Assembly (NCBI GenBank): GCA_017309115.1
Contig: JAFLEF010000007.1
Coordinates: forward strand, 124,001-188,000
Direction of reading: 5' to 3'
DNA from: Verrucomicrobiota bacterium
GTDB taxonomy: Bacteria > Verrucomicrobiota > Verrucomicrobiia > Limisphaerales > UBA9464
Length of the DNA: 64,000 nucleotides
Shown one piece after another: positions 8,544 through 18,058 of this stretch. The translations under genes were made by a program, and so were the position numbers. The notes below the pieces were generated by a model. The model was not told where the DNA came from. It saw only the letters and a program-made list of their open reading frames with translations, and searched no databases. Numbering within the stretch: position 1 is the first letter of the stretch; every line of letters starts with the position of its first letter.

Positions 8544-9452
8544 TCAGAAGTAACCCTGCTTTTTCCGATCTTCCATGGCGGCCTCGCTGGCCTTGTCATC
8601 GGCGCGTGAACCTCGTTCCGTCACCCGGGCCGCGGCGATTTCGTTGATGATGTCATCCACCGTATTGGCCGGGCTCTCCACCATGCCAGTACTGATGATG
8701 TCGCCGATCGTTCGGACCCGCACGACCAGCTCCTTCACTTCGTCATTGGGACGAGGGACCAAAAATTCACTGACCGGGAGCCACTGACCGCGGCCCCCCA
8801 GCCGAATGCACTGGCGGCGATGACTGAAATAGATGGTGGGGACCTGGAGGTTTTCCCTTCGGATGTATTCCCAAACGTCCATCTCCGTCCAGTTGGACAA
8901 CGGAAACACTCGCATGTGTTCGCCGGGATTGACCCGGGCATTGTACAAATTCCAGATCTCTGGCCGTTGATTCTTTGGATCCCATTGTCCGAAGGAATCA
9001 CGGAAACTGAAGAACCGTTCCTTGGCCCGGGCCTTTTCCTCGTCGCGGCGGGCGCCGCCAATCGCGCAGTCGAACTGAAATTCATCGATCGCCGCTAAGA
9101 GCGTGGGGATCTGCAATCGGTTTCGGCTGACCTCTCCCGGCGTGGGCACCGCGATGCCGGCCTTGATCGCATCCTCCACCTTCCGAATGATCAACTTCCC
9201 GCCCAACTCGGCCGCCCGACTATCCCGAAACTCATTCAATTCCGGGAAGTGGTGACCCGTATCGACATTGAGGAACGGCATCGGGATGTCGGAAGGCCGA
9301 AACGCCTTCTCCGCCAGCCGAAGGAGACAGATGGAGTCTTTGCCTCCGGAGAACATCAGGGCGGGCCGCTCGAATTCAGCGGCCACCTCGCGCATGACGT
9401 GGATGGCCTCAGTTTCGAGATACTGGAGATGGTCGAGATGGTAGGAACTCAT
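8544..9452 (-). CDS. cysD: sulfate adenylyltransferase subunit 2
   Basis: A 302-residue ATP pyrophosphatase that adenylates sulfate to APS with CysN. The PP-motif SGGKDS is at 35-40, and the protein ends in the usual DRKKQGYF. CDIGGARRDEEKARAKER-type sequence (here AIGGARRDEEKARAKER) is well conserved. It lies 44 bases after cysH. Confidence 0.95.
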   Translation of the reverse strand: MSSYHLDHLQYLETEAIHVMREVAAEFERPALMFSGGKDSICLLRLAEKAFRPSDIPMPFLNVDTGHHFPELNEFRDSRAAELGGKLIIRKVEDAIKAGIAVPTPGEVSRNRLQIPTLLAAIDEFQFDCAIGGARRDEEKARAKERFFSFRDSFGQWDPKNQRPEIWNLYNARVNPGEHMRVFPLSNWTEMDVWEYIRRENLQVPTIYFSHRRQCIRLGGRGQWLPVSEFLVPRPNDEVKELVVRVRTIGDIISTGMVESPANTVDDIINEIAAARVTERGSRADDKASEAAMEDRKKQGYF

Positions 9453-9496
9453 CGATGGTTGGTTTTACCGAACGAAGAAAGCGGGACAATCCGATC

Positions 9497-10165
9497 TCAA
9501 ATGGACCACGTTGTTGACACTGCCTTGGCACCCCATGCGGCATGCAGTCCGCATTCGCGCTTCTCGTCGGCTTTTGCCGGATCGAAGTAGTCCCACTCAT
9601 TGGGCAGGTCGTGTCGAACGAGGTAGTCCTCCATTTGAGCATCGGTCCAGAGGAAGAATGGGTTGAGTTTGAGGGAACCAAAATTCCTGTCCTCGGACAA
9701 AATGTCGAGCTCCGCGCGATTGGGATTCTGACTTTTCCGCAAAGCCGTAATCCAAACCAGGGGGGCCAGCTCCCTCATTCCCCGCTGGAAAGGCTCCAAT
9801 TTCATGACCGCGCTGAACTCCTTTAGCGCTGCTTCATCCTCGGGCGTCGGAATCTCCCCATGCAGAGCATCGCGATGCGCCGGGGTCATCCGGGGTAGGT
9901 ACGCTTTAATATTCAGGTTCAGACGTTTCCGAAGCGCTTCAGCGTGCCGGTAAGTCGCCGGTCGGTTGTACCCATGATCGACCCACAGCACTGGAATATC
10001 TGGTTGAACCTGGGTGACCAAATGCAGCAAAGCCGCCTCGTAGGGGCGGAAATTTGTGGAAACAATGGCCCGCCCCGCGGCTTGAGCCAGGCCCCATTGG
10101 ACAATCTCCAAGGGCTCCAACGACCGCAGACGAGCGTTGGCTTGGGCAATCTGATCGGAGGTCAT
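9497..10165 (-). CDS. cysH: phosphoadenylyl-sulfate/adenylyl-sulfate reductase
   Basis: A 222-residue thiol-dependent reductase producing sulfite. The catalytic KRECGLH is present (Cys205). The CC...CxxC cysteines that bind a 4Fe-4S cluster in bacterial APS reductases are missing: the region reads MKLEPFQRGMRELAP, as in E. coli PAPS reductase. Residue content therefore predicts PAPS as substrate, yet no APS kinase gene is in the window. I chose ATG 10165 (MTSDQIAQANARL); an in-frame GTG at 10240, directly after the cysI stop, would add 25 residues and cannot be excluded. Confidence 0.9.
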   Translation of the reverse strand: MTSDQIAQANARLRSLEPLEIVQWGLAQAAGRAIVSTNFRPYEAALLHLVTQVQPDIPVLWVDHGYNRPATYRHAEALRKRLNLNIKAYLPRMTPAHRDALHGEIPTPEDEAALKEFSAVMKLEPFQRGMRELAPLVWITALRKSQNPNRAELDILSEDRNFGSLKLNPFFLWTDAQMEDYLVRHDLPNEWDYFDPAKADEKRECGLHAAWGAKAVSTTWSI

Positions 10166-10240
10166 AGGGAATCCGTCTTCGAAATCGAATTGAGGCGTCC
10201 CGCGGCTTACCCGAAAAGGCGCCGCCGGAACGCAAACCAC

Positions 10241-11929
10241 CTAAGCGGACACCTCAGTGGACCAGAACGACCGTTCGACCCAATCGCCGAAACGTTCTCC
10301 AGGTGTCCGCTCCGCAGCGTAGCGCGTCAAAACCGGTCGCAAGACACTGAGGATCTCGGTGTCCTTTACCATTTCCTTCCAGGCTCGAGCCAGACGGGTC
10401 CCGGCGGCGTCCGCCCCCAGCCAAATCTGGTATCGACCCGGCGCCTTACCCACAAATCCGATCTCCGCGATGTACGGACGCGCGCAGCCATTGGGACAAC
10501 CCGTCATCCGGATCACGATTTCCTCACCCTTCAGGCCCACTTCCTGACAAAGGCCCTCGATTTGAGTCAGCAAACTCGGGAGATACCGTTCCGATTCCGA
10601 CAAGGATAACCCACAGGTCGGCAAGGCCGGACAGGCAATTGCCGCAGAATGCAGAACGCCCGCCTGATTCTCCGTGGGAACTCCATGTTCGCTCAACAGG
10701 GCCTGCACCGAGGGACGATCGGACTCGGAGATATTGGCGAGAATGACATTCTGGTTGGCGGTCAACCGGAACTCAATTCCCGAAAAACGTTCCGAAATCC
10801 GGCGCAGTGCCGTCTTCAATTGATACCCCGGCGCATCCTTTATTCGGCCCATGGACACGTACAGCGTGAGGTAATGGGAACCGTCGACTGACTTCGCCCA
10901 GCCATAGGTATCACCGGTGGTCGTGAAGTGGTAGCTCCGAACCGGACCCAACTTGATACCAGCCCGTTTCTCGACTTCAGCGCGAACAAAGTCGGCCCCC
11001 CTTTCCTGAACTACGTACTTCAGCCGGGCATGCTTGCGATCGGTGCGATCGCCGAAATCCCGATGGACCGTCAGCACCGCTTGGGACACGGCCACCAGAT
11101 GCGACCGGGGAAAGAACCCGAGGACGCTGGCCAAACGCGGATAAGTTGCGGTGTTACCGTGGCTGCGACCCATGCCTCCGCCCACGGCAAGGTTGTATCC
11201 GACGACTTCGCCATTCTCGATGACGGCGATGAACCCGAGACAGTTCGTCAGGACATCCATGTCGTTGACCGGCGGGATGACAAACGCTGCCTTGAACTTG
11301 CGCGGCAGGTACTGACGGCCGTACAGGGGATCGACGAAATCCTTGTTTTCCGGCGCTTCCAAGTTGAGTTGGACGCCGTCGAGCCAGATCGCGTGATACG
11401 CCTTTGTTTTGGGGAGAAGGGCTTCGGAAACCAATCGGGAATCCTCGTAAACCTGTTCCCGGGCTCGGCTACTGGCCGGAGTGGGAGCAGCCATCACGTT
11501 GCGATTGACGTCACCGCAAGCGGCCAGGGTGTCCACCAACGCCTGATTCAGCCCGCGCATCAGCGCTCCCAAGCCAGATTTGGCCACGCCGTGGAACTGA
11601 ATGCTTTGGCGGGTCGTGATTCGCAAGGTGTCGTTGCCGTACTGCGTCGACAAGGTATCGAACACGCCCCATTGCTTTGCTGAAAGAACGCCGCCGGGAA
11701 TCCGACCCCGGATCATCATGATGTGAACCTTGCCCTGTTTCCGACGGTCACGGTCATCCTGCTGATAGATTCCGTGAAACTTCAGAAACTGTTCGTCATC
11801 AGACGAAAACGCATCCATTTCAGGATTCGCCAGGGTAGCAGCGATATTCCCGGCCAACGTCGGAATGGCAATCTTGAGTTGCTCGTTCTTGGTCAGTGGC
11901 TTGGATTCAACCGGGGCGGACTCGGACAT
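10241..11929 (-). CDS. cysI: sulfite reductase haemoprotein
   Basis: A 562-residue sirohaem/4Fe-4S enzyme reducing sulfite to sulfide. Cluster cysteines are Cys433 and Cys439 (ACPALPTC) and Cys478 and Cys482 (TGCPNGC). The N-terminal ferredoxin-like repeats contain TLRITTRQSIQFHG, as in CysI. No flavoprotein CysJ gene is adjacent, so the electron donor is unknown (ferredoxin or a distant cysJ). ATG 11929 matches the usual start; the upstream in-frame stretch is AT-rich leader. First gene of the cys operon and divergent from nifS. Confidence 0.93.
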   Translation of the reverse strand: MSESAPVESKPLTKNEQLKIAIPTLAGNIAATLANPEMDAFSSDDEQFLKFHGIYQQDDRDRRKQGKVHIMMIRGRIPGGVLSAKQWGVFDTLSTQYGNDTLRITTRQSIQFHGVAKSGLGALMRGLNQALVDTLAACGDVNRNVMAAPTPASSRAREQVYEDSRLVSEALLPKTKAYHAIWLDGVQLNLEAPENKDFVDPLYGRQYLPRKFKAAFVIPPVNDMDVLTNCLGFIAVIENGEVVGYNLAVGGGMGRSHGNTATYPRLASVLGFFPRSHLVAVSQAVLTVHRDFGDRTDRKHARLKYVVQERGADFVRAEVEKRAGIKLGPVRSYHFTTTGDTYGWAKSVDGSHYLTLYVSMGRIKDAPGYQLKTALRRISERFSGIEFRLTANQNVILANISESDRPSVQALLSEHGVPTENQAGVLHSAAIACPALPTCGLSLSESERYLPSLLTQIEGLCQEVGLKGEEIVIRMTGCPNGCARPYIAEIGFVGKAPGRYQIWLGADAAGTRLARAWKEMVKDTEILSVLRPVLTRYAAERTPGERFGDWVERSFWSTEVSA

Positions 11930-12169
11930 ATACTTAAGTGACTTACAAATGTTACAGAAGTTAACCTCGCGGATTTTTCTCCGGGCCGCAAGATTCATTC
12001 AAAGTCACGTTCTCGAGCAACGCGATTTCGGAATAAAAGGAGGTTGGATCGTTTGGCTTCACTCGAGAATTCCCGATCGACTCGACCTGCCTGCTTGCGC
12101 CAACTTTGCCCGGATATAGCATTCCGGAGTATTTCGGTCTGCTTTGAGATCGGCCGAGTGCAGCTGCCC
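11930..12169. promoter_or_regulatory. divergent control region between cysI and nifS
   Basis: This 240-base gap must contain promoters in both directions. The side next to cysI (11930-11990) is AT-rich, unlike its surroundings, and contains tandem TGTAAC/TGTAAG-like elements and a CTTAAG palindrome on the cysI strand. On the nifS side a strong AAGGAGG lies at 12036-12042, far from the nifS ATG. I could not define promoters with confidence. Confidence 0.35.
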
Positions 12170-13429
12170 ATGAACGAATTACCGAAGGTGTACTATTTCG
12201 ACAACAACGCGACGACCCGGATCGCTCCGGAAGTGGCGGACGCCATGATCCCATTTCTCCGTGAGTACTGGGGCAACCCGTCCAGCGCATACGCGTTCGG
12301 CGCCCAGGTCCACAAACACGTCGAAGCCGCCCGCGAAAAAGTCGCCGCTCTAGTCAACGCCGATCCCAAAGAAGTCCTGTTCACCAGCTGCGGAACCGAA
12401 TCCAACAATTCAGCCATCCACAGCGCCTTGGTCACAACCGGGAAAAAGCACGTCATCACCACCGCCGTCGAACACAGCGCCAATATCAACTTTGGCGAAT
12501 ACCTCCAGAAACGCGGCTACGAAGTCACGTTTCTCCCCGTCGAAAGCGACGGCTCCCTCGATCTCCATCGCCTGGAACAGGCCATCCGACCCGATACAGC
12601 CATCGTGTCCGTGATGTATGCCAACAATGAGACAGGAGTCATCTTCCCCATCGAAGAAGTCGCCGCCATTTGCCGCAGTCGCGGAGTACTGTGCCACACC
12701 GATGCCGTCCAGGTTCCGGGCAAACTGCGCGTGGACGTCAAAGCGCTCGGCGTCGACTTCCTCTCGCTCAGCGCTCATAAACTGCACGCTCCAAAAGGGA
12801 TCGGCATGCTGTATGTGAAGCGACGCACCAAATACCAGCCCTACGTGATCGGCGGACATCAGGAACGCGGTCGCCGCGGAGGAACCGAAAGTGTTCCCAA
12901 CGTCGTGGGCTTTGGACGGGCCGCCGAACTGGCGATGGCGACCTTGGAAGACGAAAACACCCGGGTGCGGGCCCTCCGAGATCGCCTTGAAAATCACATC
13001 CTCCGCCAGATCCCCAATACTATCCGCAATGGCGCCAAGGAGCCCCGACTCCCGAATACGGCCAACATCGCCTTCGATTTCGTAGAGGCTGAGGCCGTCC
13101 TTATGTTGCTGGACCAAGTGGGAATCTGCGCCAGTTCAGGTAGTGCCTGCACCACCGGGTCTCTTGACCCTTCCCACGTGCTAAGTGCCATGGGCGTTAC
13201 CCCGATGCGCGCCCGTGGTTCCGTTCGCTTCAGTCTGGGTATCTACAACACCGAGGAAGACGTCGACTACCTGCTCAAGCATCTGCCCCCCATCATCCAG
13301 AAGCTGCGCGATATCTCTCCGCTCAATCCGGAGCACCCAGACAACGACAAGTACGACATCGCAGGCGCCCGGGCCAAACACGAGCAGGATCTTGCCGTCG
13401 CCAAGGATCAGGAGATCGTAGCCGCCTAA
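12170..13429 (+). CDS. iscS: cysteine desulfurase, NifS/IscS type, intact
   Basis: A 419-residue PLP enzyme releasing sulfur from cysteine as a protein persulfide. All catalytic features are present: Lys204 in SAHKLHAPKG, the HTDAVQ segment, Arg in GSVRFSLG, and catalytic Cys327 in SSGSACTTGS. The C-terminus carries a charged extension (GARAKHEQDLAVAKDQEIVAA). ATG 12170 gives the standard start before VYYFDNNATT; an in-frame TTG at 12053 preceded by AAGGAGG would add 39 residues of atypical sequence. Divergent from the sulfate operon, it is presumably the functional sulfur donor complementing the degenerate paralogue next to iscU. Confidence 0.93.
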   Translation: MNELPKVYYFDNNATTRIAPEVADAMIPFLREYWGNPSSAYAFGAQVHKHVEAAREKVAALVNADPKEVLFTSCGTESNNSAIHSALVTTGKKHVITTAVEHSANINFGEYLQKRGYEVTFLPVESDGSLDLHRLEQAIRPDTAIVSVMYANNETGVIFPIEEVAAICRSRGVLCHTDAVQVPGKLRVDVKALGVDFLSLSAHKLHAPKGIGMLYVKRRTKYQPYVIGGHQERGRRGGTESVPNVVGFGRAAELAMATLEDENTRVRALRDRLENHILRQIPNTIRNGAKEPRLPNTANIAFDFVEAEAVLMLLDQVGICASSGSACTTGSLDPSHVLSAMGVTPMRARGSVRFSLGIYNTEEDVDYLLKHLPPIIQKLRDISPLNPEHPDNDKYDIAGARAKHEQDLAVAKDQEIVAA

Positions 13430-13437
13430 CTGAAATC

Positions 13438-15162
13438 TTAATTACGCGAGTCCCGGAAGCGCTGGGCATCTTCCCGGGGAATTCCCAAGCGCGCCCTTCG
13501 CGCCAGCTGGATCCCGGACTTGGATTTTTCTGAGGCTTGGGCCAACCGCTGCACCAGTTTGTCCCGCTCCTTCTCTAGGGAGCGGACTTTCTCTTCAAGC
13601 GAAGTTATTTTGCGTTGCGTGCGCGCCACCTCTCGTTGGGTCGGAGTCGCTTGAAGCTCGGCCATAGACTTCAGTAGCCCTCGCTTCTCGGATTCCAGTT
13701 TTGTCACGGCCGTCTGGGCGTCGGTCAACAGTGACGCCAATTCCACCTGGCGAGCCCGACCTTCGCGCAAGGCTTCCCGCAGCCGAACCGTCTCTCCTGA
13801 CAAAATCTGAATCTGGGAGACCAGTGCCGGATCCGGCAAAGAGCCGGCGGCCACCTGCCCCTGTTCCGCTGTCGGCAACAGTTTCCCCGGGGCTTCGGAA
13901 GGAGAACTCAACGCGGCCAATCGCTCCTCCGCTGCCTCGAGTTGGGCCTCCAGTTCCGCCCGTTCCTCCTGTTCCGCAGTCAACTGAGTTTGCAGCAGCT
14001 TTACTCCCGTCAACTGCTGGGTCAGGGCGTCCAACCGTTGGACCAAGTCCTTGTTCTCCACCTCGAGTCGAGCCCGCGAAACTGTCTCTGCGGACAGTTT
14101 TGTTTCCAGCTGGGCCGCCGTGACGGAATGCCGGTCAGCCTCCGCCCGCGCCAACGCCAGATCGGTCTCCAATTGCTTTACCCGCAAAAGTCCCTCTTCG
14201 GTTTGGCGCACCTTCAAATCCTGCAACTGCTGCGCCAGTTGATCCCGATCTGCCACCAGCAGTTCGTTGGCTCGGTTGGCTTCCTCGAACTTGGATTGGA
14301 GCACCTCCAAACGCTGGGTGAGATTGGCAATTTGCTGCCCCCGTTCGGTTTCTGATTGCAGGGCGTCCACCTGACTTTTGAGGGTGGAATTCTCCGTCTT
14401 CAATCCCTTCAAATCGACTTCCTGCAACCGCTTAAGCTCGGCCTCGGTCAACTTACGCAAGCGCTCGAGTTCCACCGTCTTCTCCTGCTGACTCGACAGC
14501 TGTTGATTCGCAGTCTGCAGCGCCTTCTGCGCCTCCTCCAGAAGCACCTTCTCCACCAAAGTGGTTCGTTCCTGCTGCTGCGTCTCCAACCGGGTCAAAA
14601 GGGCTTTGTTGGTGGCCTGGAGTTGGGTGATTCGATCCACGGCGGCTTGGAGTTCCTTGGGATCCACCGGAGCCGGCTGAGCGGTCAAGGCCTCACGCAG
14701 CTTGGCTTCCAACCGAAGTTTCTCACTCCGAAGCGTTCCGATTTCACTGTTGAGGGCATTGAATTGGGCGAGCACTTCATTGGCTGGAGCTTCGACTGGT
14801 TTCGCCACGGCTTCGCCCACCACAACTTGGCTGGCTGGTTCGACGGTGGGCAGGGCTTCCAGTTTCTCGGCCACATAACGCAGGCGATAGGCAATCACCC
14901 GCTCATTCCATTGCGGATAGCCCTTCTTGAGTGTCCGGAGCAGCTCCTGCGCCCGCTCATATCCAGTACGCGCCTGGGAAAACTGTCCTTGCTCCCGAAA
15001 GGCATCCGTTTGCTGGATCAACTGATAGATCTCCACAAAATCGTCATCCGGCCCGGCCAAAACTGGGACCGTGCACAACCATGCCAGGATGAAAAGTCGG
15101 CGGAACACGTTGGAAGTGATAACCGCCCCCGGCCCGGAATACCAGCCTGCGGAACAATTCAC
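13438..15162 (-). CDS. exported coiled-coil protein with TPR-like N-terminus
   Basis: A 574-residue protein of unknown function. A hydrophobic signal segment (FRRLFILAWLCTVPVLA) near residues 20-36 is followed by a TPR-like region (FSQARTGYERAQELLRTLKKGYPQWNE) and then about 400 residues of heptad-rich coiled coil full of Gln, Glu, Leu and Lys. The start is a GTG overlapping the glnD stop as GTGA; internal GTG codons nearer the signal peptide are alternatives. It probably forms a long periplasmic rod. It is convergent with iscS, with only 8 bases between stops. Confidence 0.7.
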   Translation of the reverse strand: MNCSAGWYSGPGAVITSNVFRRLFILAWLCTVPVLAGPDDDFVEIYQLIQQTDAFREQGQFSQARTGYERAQELLRTLKKGYPQWNERVIAYRLRYVAEKLEALPTVEPASQVVVGEAVAKPVEAPANEVLAQFNALNSEIGTLRSEKLRLEAKLREALTAQPAPVDPKELQAAVDRITQLQATNKALLTRLETQQQERTTLVEKVLLEEAQKALQTANQQLSSQQEKTVELERLRKLTEAELKRLQEVDLKGLKTENSTLKSQVDALQSETERGQQIANLTQRLEVLQSKFEEANRANELLVADRDQLAQQLQDLKVRQTEEGLLRVKQLETDLALARAEADRHSVTAAQLETKLSAETVSRARLEVENKDLVQRLDALTQQLTGVKLLQTQLTAEQEERAELEAQLEAAEERLAALSSPSEAPGKLLPTAEQGQVAAGSLPDPALVSQIQILSGETVRLREALREGRARQVELASLLTDAQTAVTKLESEKRGLLKSMAELQATPTQREVARTQRKITSLEEKVRSLEKERDKLVQRLAQASEKSKSGIQLARRARLGIPREDAQRFRDSRN

Positions 15163-17960
15163 GCCGCCGGTTGGCTCACGGCTTCCCGCAAGCGACGCTC
15201 AATCTCACGAAGGCGCTCCGGGTCCAGAACCTTTTTCCGGTCGCGCTCAGTCACGTAAAAGCTGTCCATCGCCGCGCCCTTCTCAGTGACAATCTTGGCC
15301 AAGACCACATCCAAACGGAGCTCGTACATGGTCTGCGCCAGCGCAAACAGCAGTCCAACCCGATCCTCCGCTTCGACATCGATCACCGTACACGTCTCCG
15401 AGGTGTCATTATCGAAGCGGACGGTTGCCGTGATTCGCTCGCCCACCGCCCGGTACAGCGGGGGATACTTCTGAGCCTTGGCCAGGGCCTTCGCCGGGGC
15501 CAAGCCCCGCGCCAAGACATCCGCCACCAAACGCTCAAATTTTTGCCGAACCGAGGTCTCCGGAAGTTTGCCCGTCCGCGCATCCACCACGAAAAAGTCG
15601 TCGAGCACGATGTCGTCCGATCGTGTGTAGATCTGGGCGGCCATGATGTTCAGGCCGGCCGCCGCCAGTCCGCCGGTGAATTTGGCAAACAGCCCCGACC
15701 GGTCCCAAGTACAGATGTGAACTCCCGCGTAACCCCGATCCGGTTCCTCGCTCCACAGCAAGGCCGGCTCCAGTGCCCGATCCGCTTCCGTCAACTGGAG
15801 GTGCATAAACTGATGCACCAGGGTCAGGTCTCGGGCGACCGCCCGAGCATCGTGGATCTGGAAGTAACGCGCCGGCATGCCACGGAAGTGGGCCTCAATC
15901 TCGTCCGGCGAAAACGTCTTCGGCAAAAGGCTGGTGACCTCGTTCTGCAACAACTCCCGCTGACGACGCTCCACCTTGATAAACTCGCTTCCCCCCAACA
16001 GGACATCGCGCGTCTTGTAGTAAAGCGACCGCAGCAGCATGTCCTTGAAACTGTTCCAGAGCGTGTCGCTGGTCCCCAACGAGTCGGAAAGCGTGTGCAG
16101 CGTCAGCATCGCCAAGGTGTCCGGAGTCTGGACCTCAGCCGCCAACTGCCGAATCACGGATCGATCCTCCAGATCCCGACGCTGGGAAATTTTTACCATT
16201 TCCAGATGAAGCTCAATCAGCAACCGCAGGGTGTGCGTGGTGGCCCCATCCAAATGCAGACGTCGCGCCGCGCGCACCGCCAGTTCACCTCCCACCAGTT
16301 CGTGCGGACGCCCCGGAAAGGCCTTGCCTGAATCGTGCAGCAGCAAGGCCAGATACAAAACCTCCGGTCGCTCGATCTGTTGCAACAGGGAGGCGTAATG
16401 GGACTGAGGCGCTTGAGACGCTCCCCAAATCGAGTCGAGCTTCTCCAAGGCCACAATCGTGTGCTCGTCGACCGCGTACTGATGATAAAACTCGTGCTGC
16501 ACCAAATTGGTCATCCGACCAAACTCCGGCACCAGCTTCCCAAGAAATCCCACTTCATGCATGGACCGCAGGGTCGGCGCCACATTCCCGCGTTGACTGA
16601 GGATCTCAAGAAAGGTCGCGTGAACGCCTGGGTCCCGCTGAAACGCCCCATCCACCCGACCCTCCTGAACCAGCTGTCGCAACATTTGCGCGAGATCAGG
16701 ATGCAGTTCCAATCCGCGTTGTTGGGCATACAGGAAGGCCCGAATGAGCCGGTTGGGATCCTCCCGGAAAATAGTGCGGGAGGGAGCCAACAACTGACGC
16801 CCCACGATTTTGAAGCCATCCAATTCCTGGGCGGTGGGCGGTCGGGAGCGACGTCCCAGAAACAAACGCAACCCTCGCTCTGGCGTCGGCACCAAGGCCA
16901 ATCGTTGTTCCAGCGTCCGGGTGATCAGATAGATATTGCGCGCGTGGGTGTAGTAGTCGCGCATGAAGTGTTCCACCCGTAACCGGGGGGACCGCTCGGC
17001 GTACCCCAGGCCGCCTGCGACACCGGCCTTGACGGGAGCGGTCAGCACATCGGCGGCATTTCCGGCGGAGTAGTGGAGTTCGTTGCGGGTCCTCAGCAAA
17101 AAGTCGTGTGCCTCATCCAGTTGCTTTCGTTCACGGACACTGATCTGACCATGACTTTGCAAGGCCGCGGTCGAGCGATAGCCAAGTTTGAAATAGGCCA
17201 TCCACAGCAAGTTTTGGAAGTCCCGCAAGCCGCCGCACCCATTCTTAATATTGGGCTCCTGCATGGCCGCCGAGTTGCCGTGACGAGCCCGACGGCGGGC
17301 CTGGTCCTCCAAGCGTTGACCGATGTATTCGTCTTCGTGTCCCACGACACACCGGGCATCGAACTGTTTTCGCAACTGTTGCACCAGTTTCTCGTCCCCG
17401 GTGATCAGCCGCGATTCGAGCATCGCAGTCTTGGCCTGCATGTCCTCGTTCGCCAGCTTAACGCAGTCATCCACGGTCCGGACCGAATGGCCGACCTTCA
17501 GGCCGATGTCCCAGAGCGAGTACAATAGTCCGCTGGTCCACTCGCTCAGGGTCACCTCCGCCGGCCGACCTCCGCCGGAGGCATAGAGGAACATGAGGTC
17601 AATGTCACTGAACGGGTTTAACTCTGCCCGTCCGTATCCACCATAAGCCACCAAGGCTAGTCGGGGTGGCTTGGTGGTCGAGGGAAAGGCGGCTTGGACG
17701 GCCTCAAAGATGTGCCGAATCAACACATCCATCATCGCCGCCCGAGCCTGACAAATCTCCAACCCACCGGCACCCGCCCGATGCAAAATACGAAGGCGAG
17801 CCGACTCCTCCTTCAAGAAGCTCCGGTAACGCGGAAGTTCCTCCGCCGGCTTGCGTCCGGGAGGCAGGGGAAGCCTTCGCAGGGCGTTGGCTTCTATCTT
17901 GGCAAGCAAGGTTTTCACTTCGAACGCGCGGAACCTGAGGACCCGCCGCCCGGAGAGCAA
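15159..17960 (-). CDS. glnD: PII uridylyltransferase/uridylyl-removing enzyme
   Basis: A 933-residue bifunctional nitrogen sensor that modifies PII protein. Domains in order: nucleotidyltransferase with GGYGRAELNPFSDIDL at 107-122, the GlnD linker (EPNIKNGCGGLRDFQNLLW), an HD hydrolase domain (YAVDEHT...LLLHDSGKAFPGRPHE), and two C-terminal ACT domains that bind glutamine. Length matches the family. The longest start is a TTG at 17960; a GTG at 17918 is equally plausible. No glnB or glnA is nearby. It is divergent from the sigma factor gene. Confidence 0.93.
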   Translation of the reverse strand: MLSGRRVLRFRAFEVKTLLAKIEANALRRLPLPPGRKPAEELPRYRSFLKEESARLRILHRAGAGGLEICQARAAMMDVLIRHIFEAVQAAFPSTTKPPRLALVAYGGYGRAELNPFSDIDLMFLYASGGGRPAEVTLSEWTSGLLYSLWDIGLKVGHSVRTVDDCVKLANEDMQAKTAMLESRLITGDEKLVQQLRKQFDARCVVGHEDEYIGQRLEDQARRRARHGNSAAMQEPNIKNGCGGLRDFQNLLWMAYFKLGYRSTAALQSHGQISVRERKQLDEAHDFLLRTRNELHYSAGNAADVLTAPVKAGVAGGLGYAERSPRLRVEHFMRDYYTHARNIYLITRTLEQRLALVPTPERGLRLFLGRRSRPPTAQELDGFKIVGRQLLAPSRTIFREDPNRLIRAFLYAQQRGLELHPDLAQMLRQLVQEGRVDGAFQRDPGVHATFLEILSQRGNVAPTLRSMHEVGFLGKLVPEFGRMTNLVQHEFYHQYAVDEHTIVALEKLDSIWGASQAPQSHYASLLQQIERPEVLYLALLLHDSGKAFPGRPHELVGGELAVRAARRLHLDGATTHTLRLLIELHLEMVKISQRRDLEDRSVIRQLAAEVQTPDTLAMLTLHTLSDSLGTSDTLWNSFKDMLLRSLYYKTRDVLLGGSEFIKVERRQRELLQNEVTSLLPKTFSPDEIEAHFRGMPARYFQIHDARAVARDLTLVHQFMHLQLTEADRALEPALLWSEEPDRGYAGVHICTWDRSGLFAKFTGGLAAAGLNIMAAQIYTRSDDIVLDDFFVVDARTGKLPETSVRQKFERLVADVLARGLAPAKALAKAQKYPPLYRAVGERITATVRFDNDTSETCTVIDVEAEDRVGLLFALAQTMYELRLDVVLAKIVTEKGAAMDSFYVTERDRKKVLDPERLREIERRLREAVSQPAA

Positions 17961-18058
17961 CGCACAAAGTGGGTTTGACGGGAATCCGTTCCTTCAAGAA
18001 GCGCCCATCCGACGCAACCTTGTTGGCCGACCGGTTATGGACAATCCTTCTTGCCGCC

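Noticed and set aside
12044..12169. A longer iscS start at a TTG, with AAGGAGG nearby at 12036
   Set aside because: The added residues are unlike any NifS/IscS N-terminus; the ATG at 12170 leads directly into the conserved YFDNNATT. The ribosome-like sequence remains unexplained.
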